Of a stretch of DNA of 5,408 bases, positions 1 through 5,265 are shown piece by piece (position 1 is the stretch's first letter; each line of letters starts with the position of its first letter). The translations under genes were made by a program, and so were the position numbers. The notes under the pieces were generated by a model that saw only the letters and a program-made list of their open reading frames with translations, was not told the origin of the DNA and ran no database searches. Origin of the DNA: Candidatus Nitrosocosmicus sp. (GTDB lineage Archaea > Thermoproteota > Nitrososphaeria > Nitrososphaerales > Nitrososphaeraceae); NCBI GenBank assembly GCA_030452275.1, contig JAKDMR010000163.1, forward strand, positions 1 to 5,408, given 5' to 3'.

Positions 1-30
1 AGTCTAAATAAATTATTAAGAAGTTATGTC

Positions 31-44
31 ATAAAATGTATATC
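31..44 (+). promoter_or_regulatory. Possible TATA box for the first gene
   Basis: The AT-rich stretch ATAAAATGTATATC has its TGTATATC core centred about 29 nt before the ATG at 70. In archaea the TATA box sits about 25-30 nt before the transcription start, so transcription would begin at or next to the ATG and give a leaderless mRNA. The only purine-rich motif, AGGA at 64-67, is two bases from the ATG and too close to act as a normal ribosome site. Called by spacing and composition only. Confidence 0.3.
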
Positions 45-69
45 ACTTTCGAATGAACATATCAGGATT

Positions 70-684
70 ATGAATGAAATAGACAACGAAAATCATACCT
101 TAATTAAAAGACTATGCAAAGGATTAGAGGCAGATCTACAGCGAGAAAACAACGGTCTATTTTTTACAATTGCGATGGAAATAAAGTTGGATTCTTCCAG
201 GAGTTTTAAAATTCCATCTGATGTGGAAATTGTGATTGGTGAAGGCAAGGAGGAACCGTTACCTTTACCCGTTTATCCCAATACATTTGTGGACATCGAA
301 CCAAAATCTATTCGGTTGTTCAAAGTTAATGGTAATGAAATTGAAGACGAGCGGAAAATAAAATTTTCTCAATTGATGAAAGGAGCCACAATTGGCCTGG
401 ATACATTTTATAATGACGGGGGTACGGAAAGACTAGATGGAATTATTAATAGTGTTAATTTTCGAAGCCGTCACGATGTGAAAGAAACTACTATTTCCTT
501 ATCCTTTAATAAAGGAAGAGAAGAGGGAATCAAAATCCGTGAATATTTCGACAGAGTTGAAGTTAAACGATACCTTATCAATGATCCCTCTTTTCTGCGA
601 CTAAGACAAGATAGTAAAGTACATGAAAAAATAAAGACGATGAAAAAAGATTTCGAGATTGCCTTAGATAAAATGTTTCCCTAA
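70..684 (+). CDS. Hypothetical soluble protein, probable mobile-element cargo
   Basis: This 204-residue protein is not recognised. It starts at ATG 70 and stops with TAA at 682-684; the next in-frame methionine is about residue 36, and the early residues look like normal coding, so the first ATG is preferred. It has no signal peptide, no membrane segment and no cysteine motif (one Cys, residue 16). Residues 1-30 are polar and helix-like, 31-160 alternate short hydrophobic and charged stretches as in a beta-rich domain (with a proline-rich EEPLPLPVYP at 61-70), and 165-204 are Lys/Glu-rich and probably helical. It converges on the integrase gene, 88 nt away. Because the integrase side of a tRNA target is normally the element side, this is probably cargo of the integrated element. 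I see no DNA-binding, nuclease or toxin motif, so no function is proposed. The long open frame and a possible TATA box support it being real. Confidence 0.7.
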   Translation: MNEIDNENHTLIKRLCKGLEADLQRENNGLFFTIAMEIKLDSSRSFKIPSDVEIVIGEGKEEPLPLPVYPNTFVDIEPKSIRLFKVNGNEIEDERKIKFSQLMKGATIGLDTFYNDGGTERLDGIINSVNFRSRHDVKETTISLSFNKGREEGIKIREYFDRVEVKRYLINDPSFLRLRQDSKVHEKIKTMKKDFEIALDKMFP

Positions 685-772
685 GTATATATCTCTACTT
701 CAAATATGATCGATATATTTTGTCAAATAAAAGGTGCTATATTGTTTTTAAGATAAGATTACTTGTACCTAA
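685..772. terminator. Convergent intergenic region, likely bidirectional termination
   Basis: These 88 nt separate two convergent genes. On the + strand ATATATC (687-693) can pair with GATATAT (712-718), and T-rich sequence follows, a weak stem and T-run after the first gene. On the - strand the region reads CCTTTTATTTGAC (about 733-721) downstream of the integrase stop. Archaeal termination mostly needs only T-rich tracts, so both genes could end here. The stem is all A-T and may be chance. Confidence 0.25.
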
Positions 773-2047
773 TCAAGGATTAACAAAAGATAACCTTCTT
801 ATCTTTTCGGCCTTTAATTCTTTTTCGAGCGAAGATAATCTTTCATTCAGCTTAATTAAAAGACTTTCATTATCCTTAGCGTCTTCCTTGATCTTGTTCA
901 TCTCTTCATCCTTTTCTCTTAATTTTCTGTTAATCAAATATTCATTATCCTTGTTTATCTCTCCCAATTCTATAACTTGTCTGGACAATCTCTTTTCATC
1001 ATTTATTGTCAATAAATCAATTGCTTTGATATAATCCTGTAATAGTTGATGCTCTGTTGGTTTGTAATAAGATCCCGAGACACCAATATCGTGGTTCAGT
1101 AGGATTTCAACATTGGCAGGTGACATCTTTTGTTCAGCTATAGTTTTAAAAAATTTTCTGAATCCATGAACCATCTTAAATTCATGTCTTCTTTCTCCTT
1201 CTCTTAGGTTTTCTCTAACACCTTGCTCCCACAATGCTCTATTTATGAGGTTCTTAATACCGTGAACCTTTAGTTGCTTAGGATCTAAAGCGAGTCCAAA
1301 TTTTGCACCGTACTTCATATTGGATGTTTGCCATATATCCCGCATCAACCAAGAATCTTTAGTTATATTCTCTCCATATTGAGAACGATGATCCATCCAA
1401 TCCTTTAATGCAACATAAGCCTCGGGACTAATGAATGAGAAATATTCTTCCTTCTCTCCGGGGTAAACGATTATTTTTGCTGCAATTATCTTACCTTTCT
1501 CATCATTTATTGGGACGATGTGTTTCCACTTTAGATATTCCCATGCTCCTAGACGTATCCCTGAAGATATCATTACAAACACTATTGGTTTAAGTCGTCT
1601 ATCGGGATATTGTAATAATTTTTGTATCTCTTCTCTGGTGGGAGCCCGGTCCAGTGCTGCGTGAAGACCGCTGGGAATCCCTTTCCTTATTTTTTCCCAA
1701 TTGATAACTATATCATTCATAACACAAAAGAGCCGAATAGACTTGAAGTAATTTGGCACTGTGGATTCAGATATTTCACCGTTCCTAATACGAACTTTTT
1801 GATAATCTGAGAATTTTATTAATTCTGTGTATAACCAATTAGGTTTTTTCTTGCCTTGAATGTAAAATCGATTCACTTTTTCCTCAAACGAGCCTTGGAA
1901 ATTAAGGAAATCCAAAAAAACTTCTAGTCGTTTAGGGTACTGTCTTCTTGATTCAGGAGCCTTTAAAGCAAAAAGAAAATTTGTTAGGGGATCGACTTGA
2001 ACATCTTCTGAATCTAGTTCTTCGTGTGCTTTTGTAGTCGATTCCAC
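773..2047 (-). CDS. Tyrosine recombinase / integrase (tRNA-targeting, Nitrososphaeria type)
   Basis: A 424-residue site-specific recombinase that would cut and rejoin DNA at attachment sites through a 3'-phosphotyrosine intermediate. Visible parts: an amino-terminal SAM-like core-binding region (about 18-125); catalytic domain (about 135-345) with box I Arg165 in SSGIRLGAWEYLKW, a probable beta-hairpin Lys199 in VYPGEKEEY, His294 and Arg297 in HGFRKFF, His319 in LLNHDIG, and nucleophile Tyr328 (or Tyr327) in SGSYYKP; then a charged coiled-coil-like tail (about 346-417). All catalytic positions are present, so it looks functional. The start is GTG at 2047; the frame is closed by TAG two codons earlier and no Met occurs near the amino end. 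There is no Shine-Dalgarno sequence, but a TTAAATA box lies about 25 nt upstream, fitting a leaderless mRNA. It begins 48 nt past the 3' end of tRNA-Val and reads away from it, as expected for an element integrated in that tRNA. The coiled-coil tail seems usual in thaumarchaeal relatives (from memory). Confidence 0.92.
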   Translation of the reverse strand: MESTTKAHEELDSEDVQVDPLTNFLFALKAPESRRQYPKRLEVFLDFLNFQGSFEEKVNRFYIQGKKKPNWLYTELIKFSDYQKVRIRNGEISESTVPNYFKSIRLFCVMNDIVINWEKIRKGIPSGLHAALDRAPTREEIQKLLQYPDRRLKPIVFVMISSGIRLGAWEYLKWKHIVPINDEKGKIIAAKIIVYPGEKEEYFSFISPEAYVALKDWMDHRSQYGENITKDSWLMRDIWQTSNMKYGAKFGLALDPKQLKVHGIKNLINRALWEQGVRENLREGERRHEFKMVHGFRKFFKTIAEQKMSPANVEILLNHDIGVSGSYYKPTEHQLLQDYIKAIDLLTINDEKRLSRQVIELGEINKDNEYLINRKLREKDEEMNKIKEDAKDNESLLIKLNERLSSLEKELKAEKIRRLSFVNP

Positions 2048-2060
2048 AATCTATCTGTAA

Positions 2061-2570
2061 TTACTGCGTATTTAAGATTATACTCAATTCTGATATGGGC
2101 CGGGTCGGATTCGAACCAACGACCCCCGCCATGTCAAGGCGGTATCTTAACCAGGCTAGACCACCGGCCCTAGTATTACAATTATTGATTTTCTCTCTAC
2201 TCTTTATATATAATTGTTCATTATTTTCGCCTCGTATGGATTTAGAAGGTTTGTTATGGTTTTTAATGGAGTCTTGACGGTTGAAATATATTTTCTTCTC
2301 GACATCTATTAAGTCATCGGAGTAGTGGTTTTTGATATCGATCTTACTGATTTTGGTAAGATCGTCTAGTTCTCTACCCATGTTTTGATTCTTACTGATT
2401 TTGGTAAGATCTAATAAATTAGGAAATAGTGATGAGAGGAGTGGAAGCTCTCTGTCTAGCAGGTTTAAGAGTTTCTTCCTTAAAATTGACCTCAGTTTAT
2501 ACTCATAAGATTGGGATGCTTCCTTTTGACCTTGTAGGTATTGAATCTCGGCTTTTGAGAGAAGTGACAT
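2061..2570 (-). CDS. Hypothetical protein whose frame runs through tRNA-Val
   Basis: This 169-codon frame starts at ATG 2570. Residues 1-50 (MSLLSKAEIQYLQGQKEASQ, then a Tyr/Lys/Arg/Leu-rich helical stretch ending ELPLLSSLFP) look genuinely coding and resemble small archaeal proteins with an AEIxYLxGxKxxSxxYEYKLRS-type amino end that I recall without a known function. Residues 54-60 and 70-76 are both DLTKISK, encoded by a 22-bp perfect repeat. From about residue 80 the sequence is Asn/Lys/Ser-rich and less convincing. Residues 134-159 are simply the tRNA-Val gene read on its own strand, and the stop lies beyond it at 2061-2063. The functional protein is therefore probably shorter, truncated, or has lost its own stop. 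A TATA-like CTTTTAAC is about 25 nt before the ATG, and no membrane segment or signal peptide is seen. A DNA- or RNA-binding role is possible from the basic helical start, but nothing specific shows it. Confidence 0.55.
   Translation of the reverse strand: MSLLSKAEIQYLQGQKEASQSYEYKLRSILRKKLLNLLDRELPLLSSLFPNLLDLTKISKNQNMGRELDDLTKISKIDIKNHYSDDLIDVEKKIYFNRQDSIKNHNKPSKSIRGENNEQLYIKSREKINNCNTRAGGLAWLRYRLDMAGVVGSNPTRPISELSIILNTQ
2069..2075 (-). promoter_or_regulatory. TATA box of the integrase gene
   Basis: On the - strand the motif TTAAATA, in the context ATCTTAAATACG, is centred about 25 nt before the GTG start at 2047. This is the expected distance for an archaeal promoter of a leaderless transcript, so it supports the GTG start. 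The promoter lies between the tRNA 3' end and the integrase, so it would stay with the element on excision. Confidence 0.45.
2096..2120. other. Candidate attachment site (att) at the tRNA-Val 3' end
   Basis: An integrase gene starts 48 nt past this tRNA end and points away from it, the common arrangement for elements that insert into the 3' part of tRNA genes. The T arm and acceptor 3' strand would be the shared att core. I looked for a second copy of this segment elsewhere in the window and found none, so the partner site should be left of position 1. Boundaries are approximate. Confidence 0.5.
2096..2170 (-). tRNA. tRNA-Val (anticodon GAC)
   Basis: A full cloverleaf of 75 nt reads on the - strand. 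The acceptor stem GGGCCGG pairs with CCGGCCC and is followed by discriminator A. D stem GTCT/AGAT has a loop containing GG. The anticodon stem CCGCC/GGCGG closes the loop TTGACAT, with anticodon GAC at 2135-2133, reading GUC and GUU valine codons. The variable region is five bases, and T stem GTTGG/CCGAC closes TTCGAAT. No intron is seen and CCA is not encoded, so it must be added after transcription. The gene is intact although it abuts an integrase, so the element probably supplies or preserves the 3' part of the tRNA. The T arm and 3' acceptor strand (about 2096-2120) are the most likely attachment core. Confidence 0.95.
2203..2213 (-). promoter_or_regulatory. TATA box of tRNA-Val
   Basis: The - strand carries TTATATATAAA, centred about 38 nt before the first base of the mature tRNA. 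With the usual archaeal spacing, transcription would begin about ten bases before the tRNA, leaving a short leader for RNase P. This is the clearest TATA box in the window. It lies inside the upstream hypothetical reading frame, another reason to doubt that frame's 3' half. Confidence 0.6.
2339..2364. repeat. Hairpin repeat copy A
   Basis: CGATCTTAC and GTAAGATCG form a perfect 9-bp inverted repeat around the 8-nt loop TGATTTTG. The core 22 bp (2342-2363) is repeated exactly at 2390-2411, a 48-bp period. The period is a multiple of three and gives the repeated DLTKISK peptide in the - strand reading frame. Confidence 0.85.
2390..2411. repeat. Hairpin repeat copy B
   Basis: Exact 22-bp direct copy of 2342-2363. 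Its own stem is shorter: TCTTAC pairs with GTAAGA (6 bp) around the same TGATTTTG loop, because the flanks differ. The outer pairing bases in copy A therefore either arose later or were lost here. Confidence 0.85.
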
Positions 2571-2590
2571 AGAACATCTATTGAAAAGAA

Positions 2591-2598
2591 GTTAAAAG
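2591..2598 (-). promoter_or_regulatory. Possible TATA box for the hypothetical gene at 2570
   Basis: CTTTTAAC on the - strand is centred about 25 nt before the ATG at 2570, matching the leaderless arrangement proposed for other genes here. It is a modest match, called mainly by position. Confidence 0.3.
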
Positions 2599-2708
2599 AT
2601 CTTTCGATTATTTCTGACGGTCTCGTTTTAGATTCAACTCTTATGTCGTCTCCTATACTTCAAGATATACGAAGTTAGTAATCTTTCCCTTGGATCTTCA
2701 TAGAAAGT

Positions 2709-2725
2709 GCGGGATTTGGACCCGG
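2709..2725 (-). other. tRNA T-arm-like fragment (relic)
   Basis: The - strand reads CCGGG TCCAAAT CCCGC, a 17-nt T-arm shape with four stem pairs and a loop differing from the TTCAAAT consensus at one conserved position. The next seven bases, ACTTTCT, followed by A, would be an acceptor strand and discriminator, but no matching 5' acceptor or anticodon arm is found upstream. It is best seen as a tRNA 3' remnant or chance likeness. Confidence 0.3.
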
Positions 2726-2816
2726 AAATTGGACAGATATCAGTTACTCTAAAGAATACAAACAAGACAACTTTTTTAATAAATGGACTAGTAATACAAT
2801 TTAGTGGATGAAATAA

Positions 2817-3779
2817 CTCAAGCAGTTAAAAGAGTCTAATTATTATCATCCGGTAGTTACCAACGTTATCCATGATTACAAAATAATGCTTGAAATGGTT
2901 ATAGATGGATTAAATTCAGCTGAATTAGGGTATAACACCGTTTGGGACACTGAAATGTGCAAATGGTCATCCAAATATTTTGTGGAAGGCTTAGAATTAG
3001 TTAGACAGAGAGTCAAAGGAAAAGGCATAAAATGTTGACTAATTACTGAGGTTAATTTAGAAAATAAAGATTTTCTTAATACCTTACCTTTCTTAGAGAT
3101 TAGACATTTAGATGGATTGAGAGGAAATTTTGGAATCCGTGACGAAATGGTATTCATGGCTTTTGTTCTTCATAAAGAGGATGATGAATCCGTACAGACA
3201 TACTTTAGCAATTCTAAAATCATAGCAGAAAAACAAATGCAATTATTTGAAGAATTGTGGAGCATGGCCATACCATTTTCTGCAAGAAAGAAAGAATTAG
3301 AGTGTGAAGATAAAAGAGACACTCAAACTATGACAGATTTTGAAAATATCCAAAGAGAAATAGAATCTTTGCTCCTAACTTGTAAGAAGGACTTGACAAT
3401 ATTTTCTTCTAACAAGATCCTATGCTATCTTTTGAATAAGAGCAGTTTACTTAATTATTTACCGTCAATCTTACAAAAAGAGACATCAATCAAAATTCTC
3501 ATAGAAAATATAGATGAATATTTGATTAATCAAGTAGTTTCTATAAACAAGCTAGCAAATATCAAGCCGATCCAAATTGGATAGATAAACAAAATTGGAG
3601 AAATAGATGAAATGGTCATGATATTTGACAATAAACATTTGCTTCATGTTTACTATGATCTAGATAGCAAACTAATTGCAAGTTTTTCAAACGAGGAACA
3701 CAAAGTATTGGTTCAAGAGTTAATGTTTGAGAAATATTGGAATGAAGTAAAGAGTCTTAATATTCTAAATACCAACTAG
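2817..3779 (+). pseudogene. Decayed sensor-domain protein of Nitrososphaeria kinase-like family
   Basis: One frame runs from about 2817 (first Met codon at 2886) to TAG 3777-3779, about 320 codons, broken by TGA at 3036-3038 and TAG at 3582-3584 but with no frameshift between. The text around the breaks is clearly protein-like: LITEV, then LEIRHLDGLRGNFGIRDE, then YFSNSKIIAEKQMQLFEELW, and near the end MIFDNKHLLHVYYDLDSK. I recall RHLDGxKGNFGVS, YSNxxEVVEQQQxxFDxLW and a DNKxxLxxE-type strand in the sensor part of large thaumarchaeal histidine-kinase-like proteins and their stand-alone sensor versions; this is from memory. No kinase (H-box, ATPase) and no membrane segment are present. The TGA falls where I expect Arg (KxRxITE), so a single C-to-T change, CGA to TGA, would explain it. 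The piece 3117-3584 is open and might be read from TTG 3117, but a working product is unlikely. An alternative is an assembly or strain-specific error at the two stops. Confidence 0.7.
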
Positions 3780-3820
3780 ATATGCGATCTAATAACCCTG
3801 GATAGATGCATTTTTGCTAA

Positions 3821-3851
3821 GGATCAGGAATGAATCGCTCTATTTGAACCC
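3821..3851 (+). repeat. 31-bp dispersed repeat, copy 1
   Basis: This segment matches 5232-5262 at 28 of 31 positions in the same orientation; the longest shared run is CGCTCTATTTGAACCC. The two copies lie 1,411 bp apart on either side of the hydrolase. On the - strand the copy begins GGGTTCAAATAGAGCG, that is, a T-arm 5' half and loop followed by a non-tRNA tail shared with copy 2. Confidence 0.8.
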
Positions 3852-3883
3852 ATTAATGTCATGGCAGAGTCGCCGGACTAGAT
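3841..3883 (-). pseudogene. Possible tRNA relic
   Basis: The - strand reads ATCTAGTCCGGCGACTCTGCC, then ATGACATTAATGGGTTCAAAT. TCTAGTCCGGC is typical of archaeal tRNA D arms, CTCTGCC could be a 5' anticodon strand, and GGGTTCAAAT is a T stem and loop. The anticodon loop and its 3' strand are missing, and the T stem is not closed because the sequence changes to the repeat tail AGAGCG. If real, it is a tRNA that lost its anticodon and was cut in the T loop. The original amino acid cannot be told. Confidence 0.35.
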
Positions 3884-3912
3884 AAAAATATGGGTTTACA
3901 GGGAAATCTTTG

Positions 3913-3923
3913 AATAAAAATAT
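3913..3923 (+). promoter_or_regulatory. Probable TATA box of the hydrolase gene
   Basis: AATAAAAATAT is centred about 25 nt before the TTG start at 3942, fitting a leaderless transcript and supporting the TTG over later in-frame TTG codons. A similar ATAAAAATATG 32 nt further upstream may be a duplicate of the box. Confidence 0.4.
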
Positions 3924-3941
3924 GTGGTATTGTAAAGGATC

Positions 3942-5135
3942 TTGAGAAAGTTGAATATAACTGTCAGCTTGTTACTATTATCTACTATCGCTCTATTTTC
4001 GTCATCATCTATACTTTCTTATGAATCATTTGCACAATTTGATTTCAATGTAAGCAAATCGAGACATATGAATATAGATCTTGGAAAGGGCGTAATGACC
4101 AACACTCAACTAAACTTTCCTATTATAGGTAAAGGATCATTTCCAGGAGTCCTATTGATACATGGTTCAGGTCCAACGGATATGGAGGGAACTTTATCTC
4201 TGAATTCAAAACCATTAGGAGAGATTTCAAATTACCTTTCTGAAAGAGGTTTTGCCGTCCTCAAATACGATAAGAGAGGTATAGGTCAATATGGCGAGAT
4301 TAAAGACAAAAATTTGTGGAAAAATATTACCGTTAATGACCTGATTAGAGATGCAGAAAAAGCTCTTTCTGTCTTAATTCAACAACCAGAAGTTGACCCA
4401 AAAAAGATAAGTATTATTGGTCATAGTGAAGGGGCAATAATTACCACCAAAATCGCAGTAGATAATCCAACAATAGTACAAAATATAGTCTTGATGAGTG
4501 TAAGTGCACAAAGTCTCATTGATATTCTCAAATATCAAATGATAGAAAACCCTATTGCATATGCTCATAAAGTTTTAGATAAAGATACTAACAACGAATT
4601 ATCGATTTCTGAAATAGTAAATGATAACTTTTTAAAGTATATCTTATTAACGATTCATTATCCACAACAGAACGATACTCAATCAGTAACGCAGGCGTTG
4701 GGAAAATTATTTGAAAATAGTATAGTCAATTCAGGATACAGCCTACACATTGAAAATCAGATTCAGCCCATTCTAGTTGAGTCTTTCAATAATGTTAGTG
4801 ATAGTGACAGGACTGAATGTATAATGTACATATGTCCAATATGGTTAGATTCTCATCGTAACTTAACATCAGCTTTCAATGTAATTGGTAATGTCTCTTC
4901 TTCAATTAACATTCTTCTTCTTCATGGAGAAAATGATGCTCAAATTCCTTTAAAACAAGCATTAATGATAAAACAAATCCTAGATGATAGTAAATACTCT
5001 AGCCACGAATTAAAAACTTATCCAAACTTGGGCCACGTTTTTTATCCTTCCTCTATGTGGCAAACTAAAATTGGTCCGATAGCCCCCAGGGTATTGGCAG
5101 ATTTATATTCTTGGTTAGAATCTCGTTCCAATTAG
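3942..5135 (+). CDS. Exported alpha/beta hydrolase (serine esterase/peptidase-like)
   Basis: A 397-residue protein of the alpha/beta hydrolase fold, probably hydrolysing an ester, thioester or peptide-like bond outside the cell; the substrate is unknown. Residues 1-32 form a signal peptide: MRK, a hydrophobic core (about 8-26), then SFAQ before a likely cut at 32/33, an ending common in thaumarchaeal secreted proteins. The fold is clear: oxyanion strand LLIHGSGP (71-78), YDKRGIG (109-115), nucleophile elbow GHSEG with Ser162, acid Asp332 in LLLHGENDAQIP, and His365 in NLGHVFYP. This order suits the S33/BAAT/DLH-like superfamily. The cap (about 190-320) is long and holds an EF-hand-like loop, residues 213-224 (DKDTNNELSISE), and two cysteines (293, 298) that could form a disulfide. 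The TTG start is chosen because it includes the whole signal peptide and lies about 25 nt past a TATA-like box; no ATG fits. It is single-gene, with no partner nearby, and is flanked by the 31-bp repeats. Confidence 0.88.
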   Translation: MRKLNITVSLLLLSTIALFSSSSILSYESFAQFDFNVSKSRHMNIDLGKGVMTNTQLNFPIIGKGSFPGVLLIHGSGPTDMEGTLSLNSKPLGEISNYLSERGFAVLKYDKRGIGQYGEIKDKNLWKNITVNDLIRDAEKALSVLIQQPEVDPKKISIIGHSEGAIITTKIAVDNPTIVQNIVLMSVSAQSLIDILKYQMIENPIAYAHKVLDKDTNNELSISEIVNDNFLKYILLTIHYPQQNDTQSVTQALGKLFENSIVNSGYSLHIENQIQPILVESFNNVSDSDRTECIMYICPIWLDSHRNLTSAFNVIGNVSSSINILLLHGENDAQIPLKQALMIKQILDDSKYSSHELKTYPNLGHVFYPSSMWQTKIGPIAPRVLADLYSWLESRSN

Positions 5136-5150
5136 GTTTTTATTTTAATT
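5136..5150 (+). terminator. T-rich terminator after the hydrolase
   Basis: GTTTTTATTTTAATT follows the TAG stop directly. Archaeal RNA polymerase commonly terminates at such T-rich tracts without a hairpin, so the hydrolase transcript probably ends here as a single-gene message. Confidence 0.45.
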
Positions 5151-5227
5151 TATGCTATTTCTAATGCAGCTATTCATTAATAATGGCACAAAATAAGTTA
5201 TCGAAAATTCTGCCGGTTCGATCCTTG

Positions 5228-5265
5228 CGCGGGATCATGGATGAAACGCTCTATTTGAACCCGCG
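5228..5265 (-). other. T-arm-like hairpin interrupted by the repeat tail
   Basis: On the - strand CGCGGG, then TTCAAAT, then a 19-nt segment beginning AGAGCG and ending TGAT, then CCCGCG. The two outer six-base strands pair perfectly. If the 19 nt were removed, the remainder would be a complete T arm with the consensus loop TTCAAAT. No matching acceptor, D or anticodon arms are found nearby, so this is a fragment or scar rather than a working tRNA. Confidence 0.4.
5232..5262 (+). repeat. 31-bp dispersed repeat, copy 2
   Basis: Same-orientation partner of 3821-3851, with three mismatches in 31. Unlike copy 1, it is bordered by complementary CGCGGG (5228-5233) and CCCGCG (5260-5265), so it can fold. 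Similarity to copy 1 stops at both borders. Confidence 0.8.

Larger units (their letters stand above)
2571..2816. other. Intergenic stretch with a tRNA T-arm-like fragment
   Basis: No convincing gene is found between the hypothetical gene starting at 2570 (-) and the sensor relic (+). The stretch holds the possible promoter at 2591-2598 and a T-arm-like piece at 2709-2725. Just before the relic, the short frame GTG GAT GAA ATA ACT (from about 2804) reads in another phase and then stops, so it could be a frameshifted amino-terminal scrap of the same dead gene. Otherwise nothing recognisable. Confidence 0.5.
3780..3941. other. Intergenic region before the hydrolase
   Basis: This 162-nt gap has no gene. 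It contains repeat copy 1 (3821-3851), a tRNA-like relic overlapping it on the - strand, a direct repeat of ATAAAAATATG (3882-3892 and 3914-3924), and the probable promoter of the hydrolase. Confidence 0.55.

Noticed and set aside
720..1034. + strand open frame of 104 codons opposite the integrase tail
   Set aside because: It is the antisense of the Lys/Glu-rich coiled coil, which gives a Ser/Leu/Phe-rich translation; the integrase on the other strand explains this stretch.
1622..1810. + strand open frame of 62 codons
   Set aside because: Lies wholly opposite the integrase core-binding region and its translation has no family likeness.
2095..2277. + strand open frame of 60 codons beginning MGRVGFEPT
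   Set aside because: This is the classic false translation of the antisense strand of a tRNA gene.
2339..2411. CRISPR-like array from the 22-bp repeats
   Set aside because: Only two units, no variable spacer series, no cas genes, and the repeat lies in a reading frame with codon-multiple spacing.
2876..3157. - strand open frame of 93 codons
   Set aside because: Antisense to the sensor-like relic, whose + strand reading has recognisable protein motifs.
3117..3584. Separate 155-codon gene starting at TTG 3117
   Set aside because: The same frame carries family-like sequence on both sides of its borders, so it is the middle of a broken gene rather than an independent one.
4374..4568. - strand open frame of 64 codons
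   Set aside because: Antisense to the hydrolase around its nucleophile elbow; no coding character of its own.
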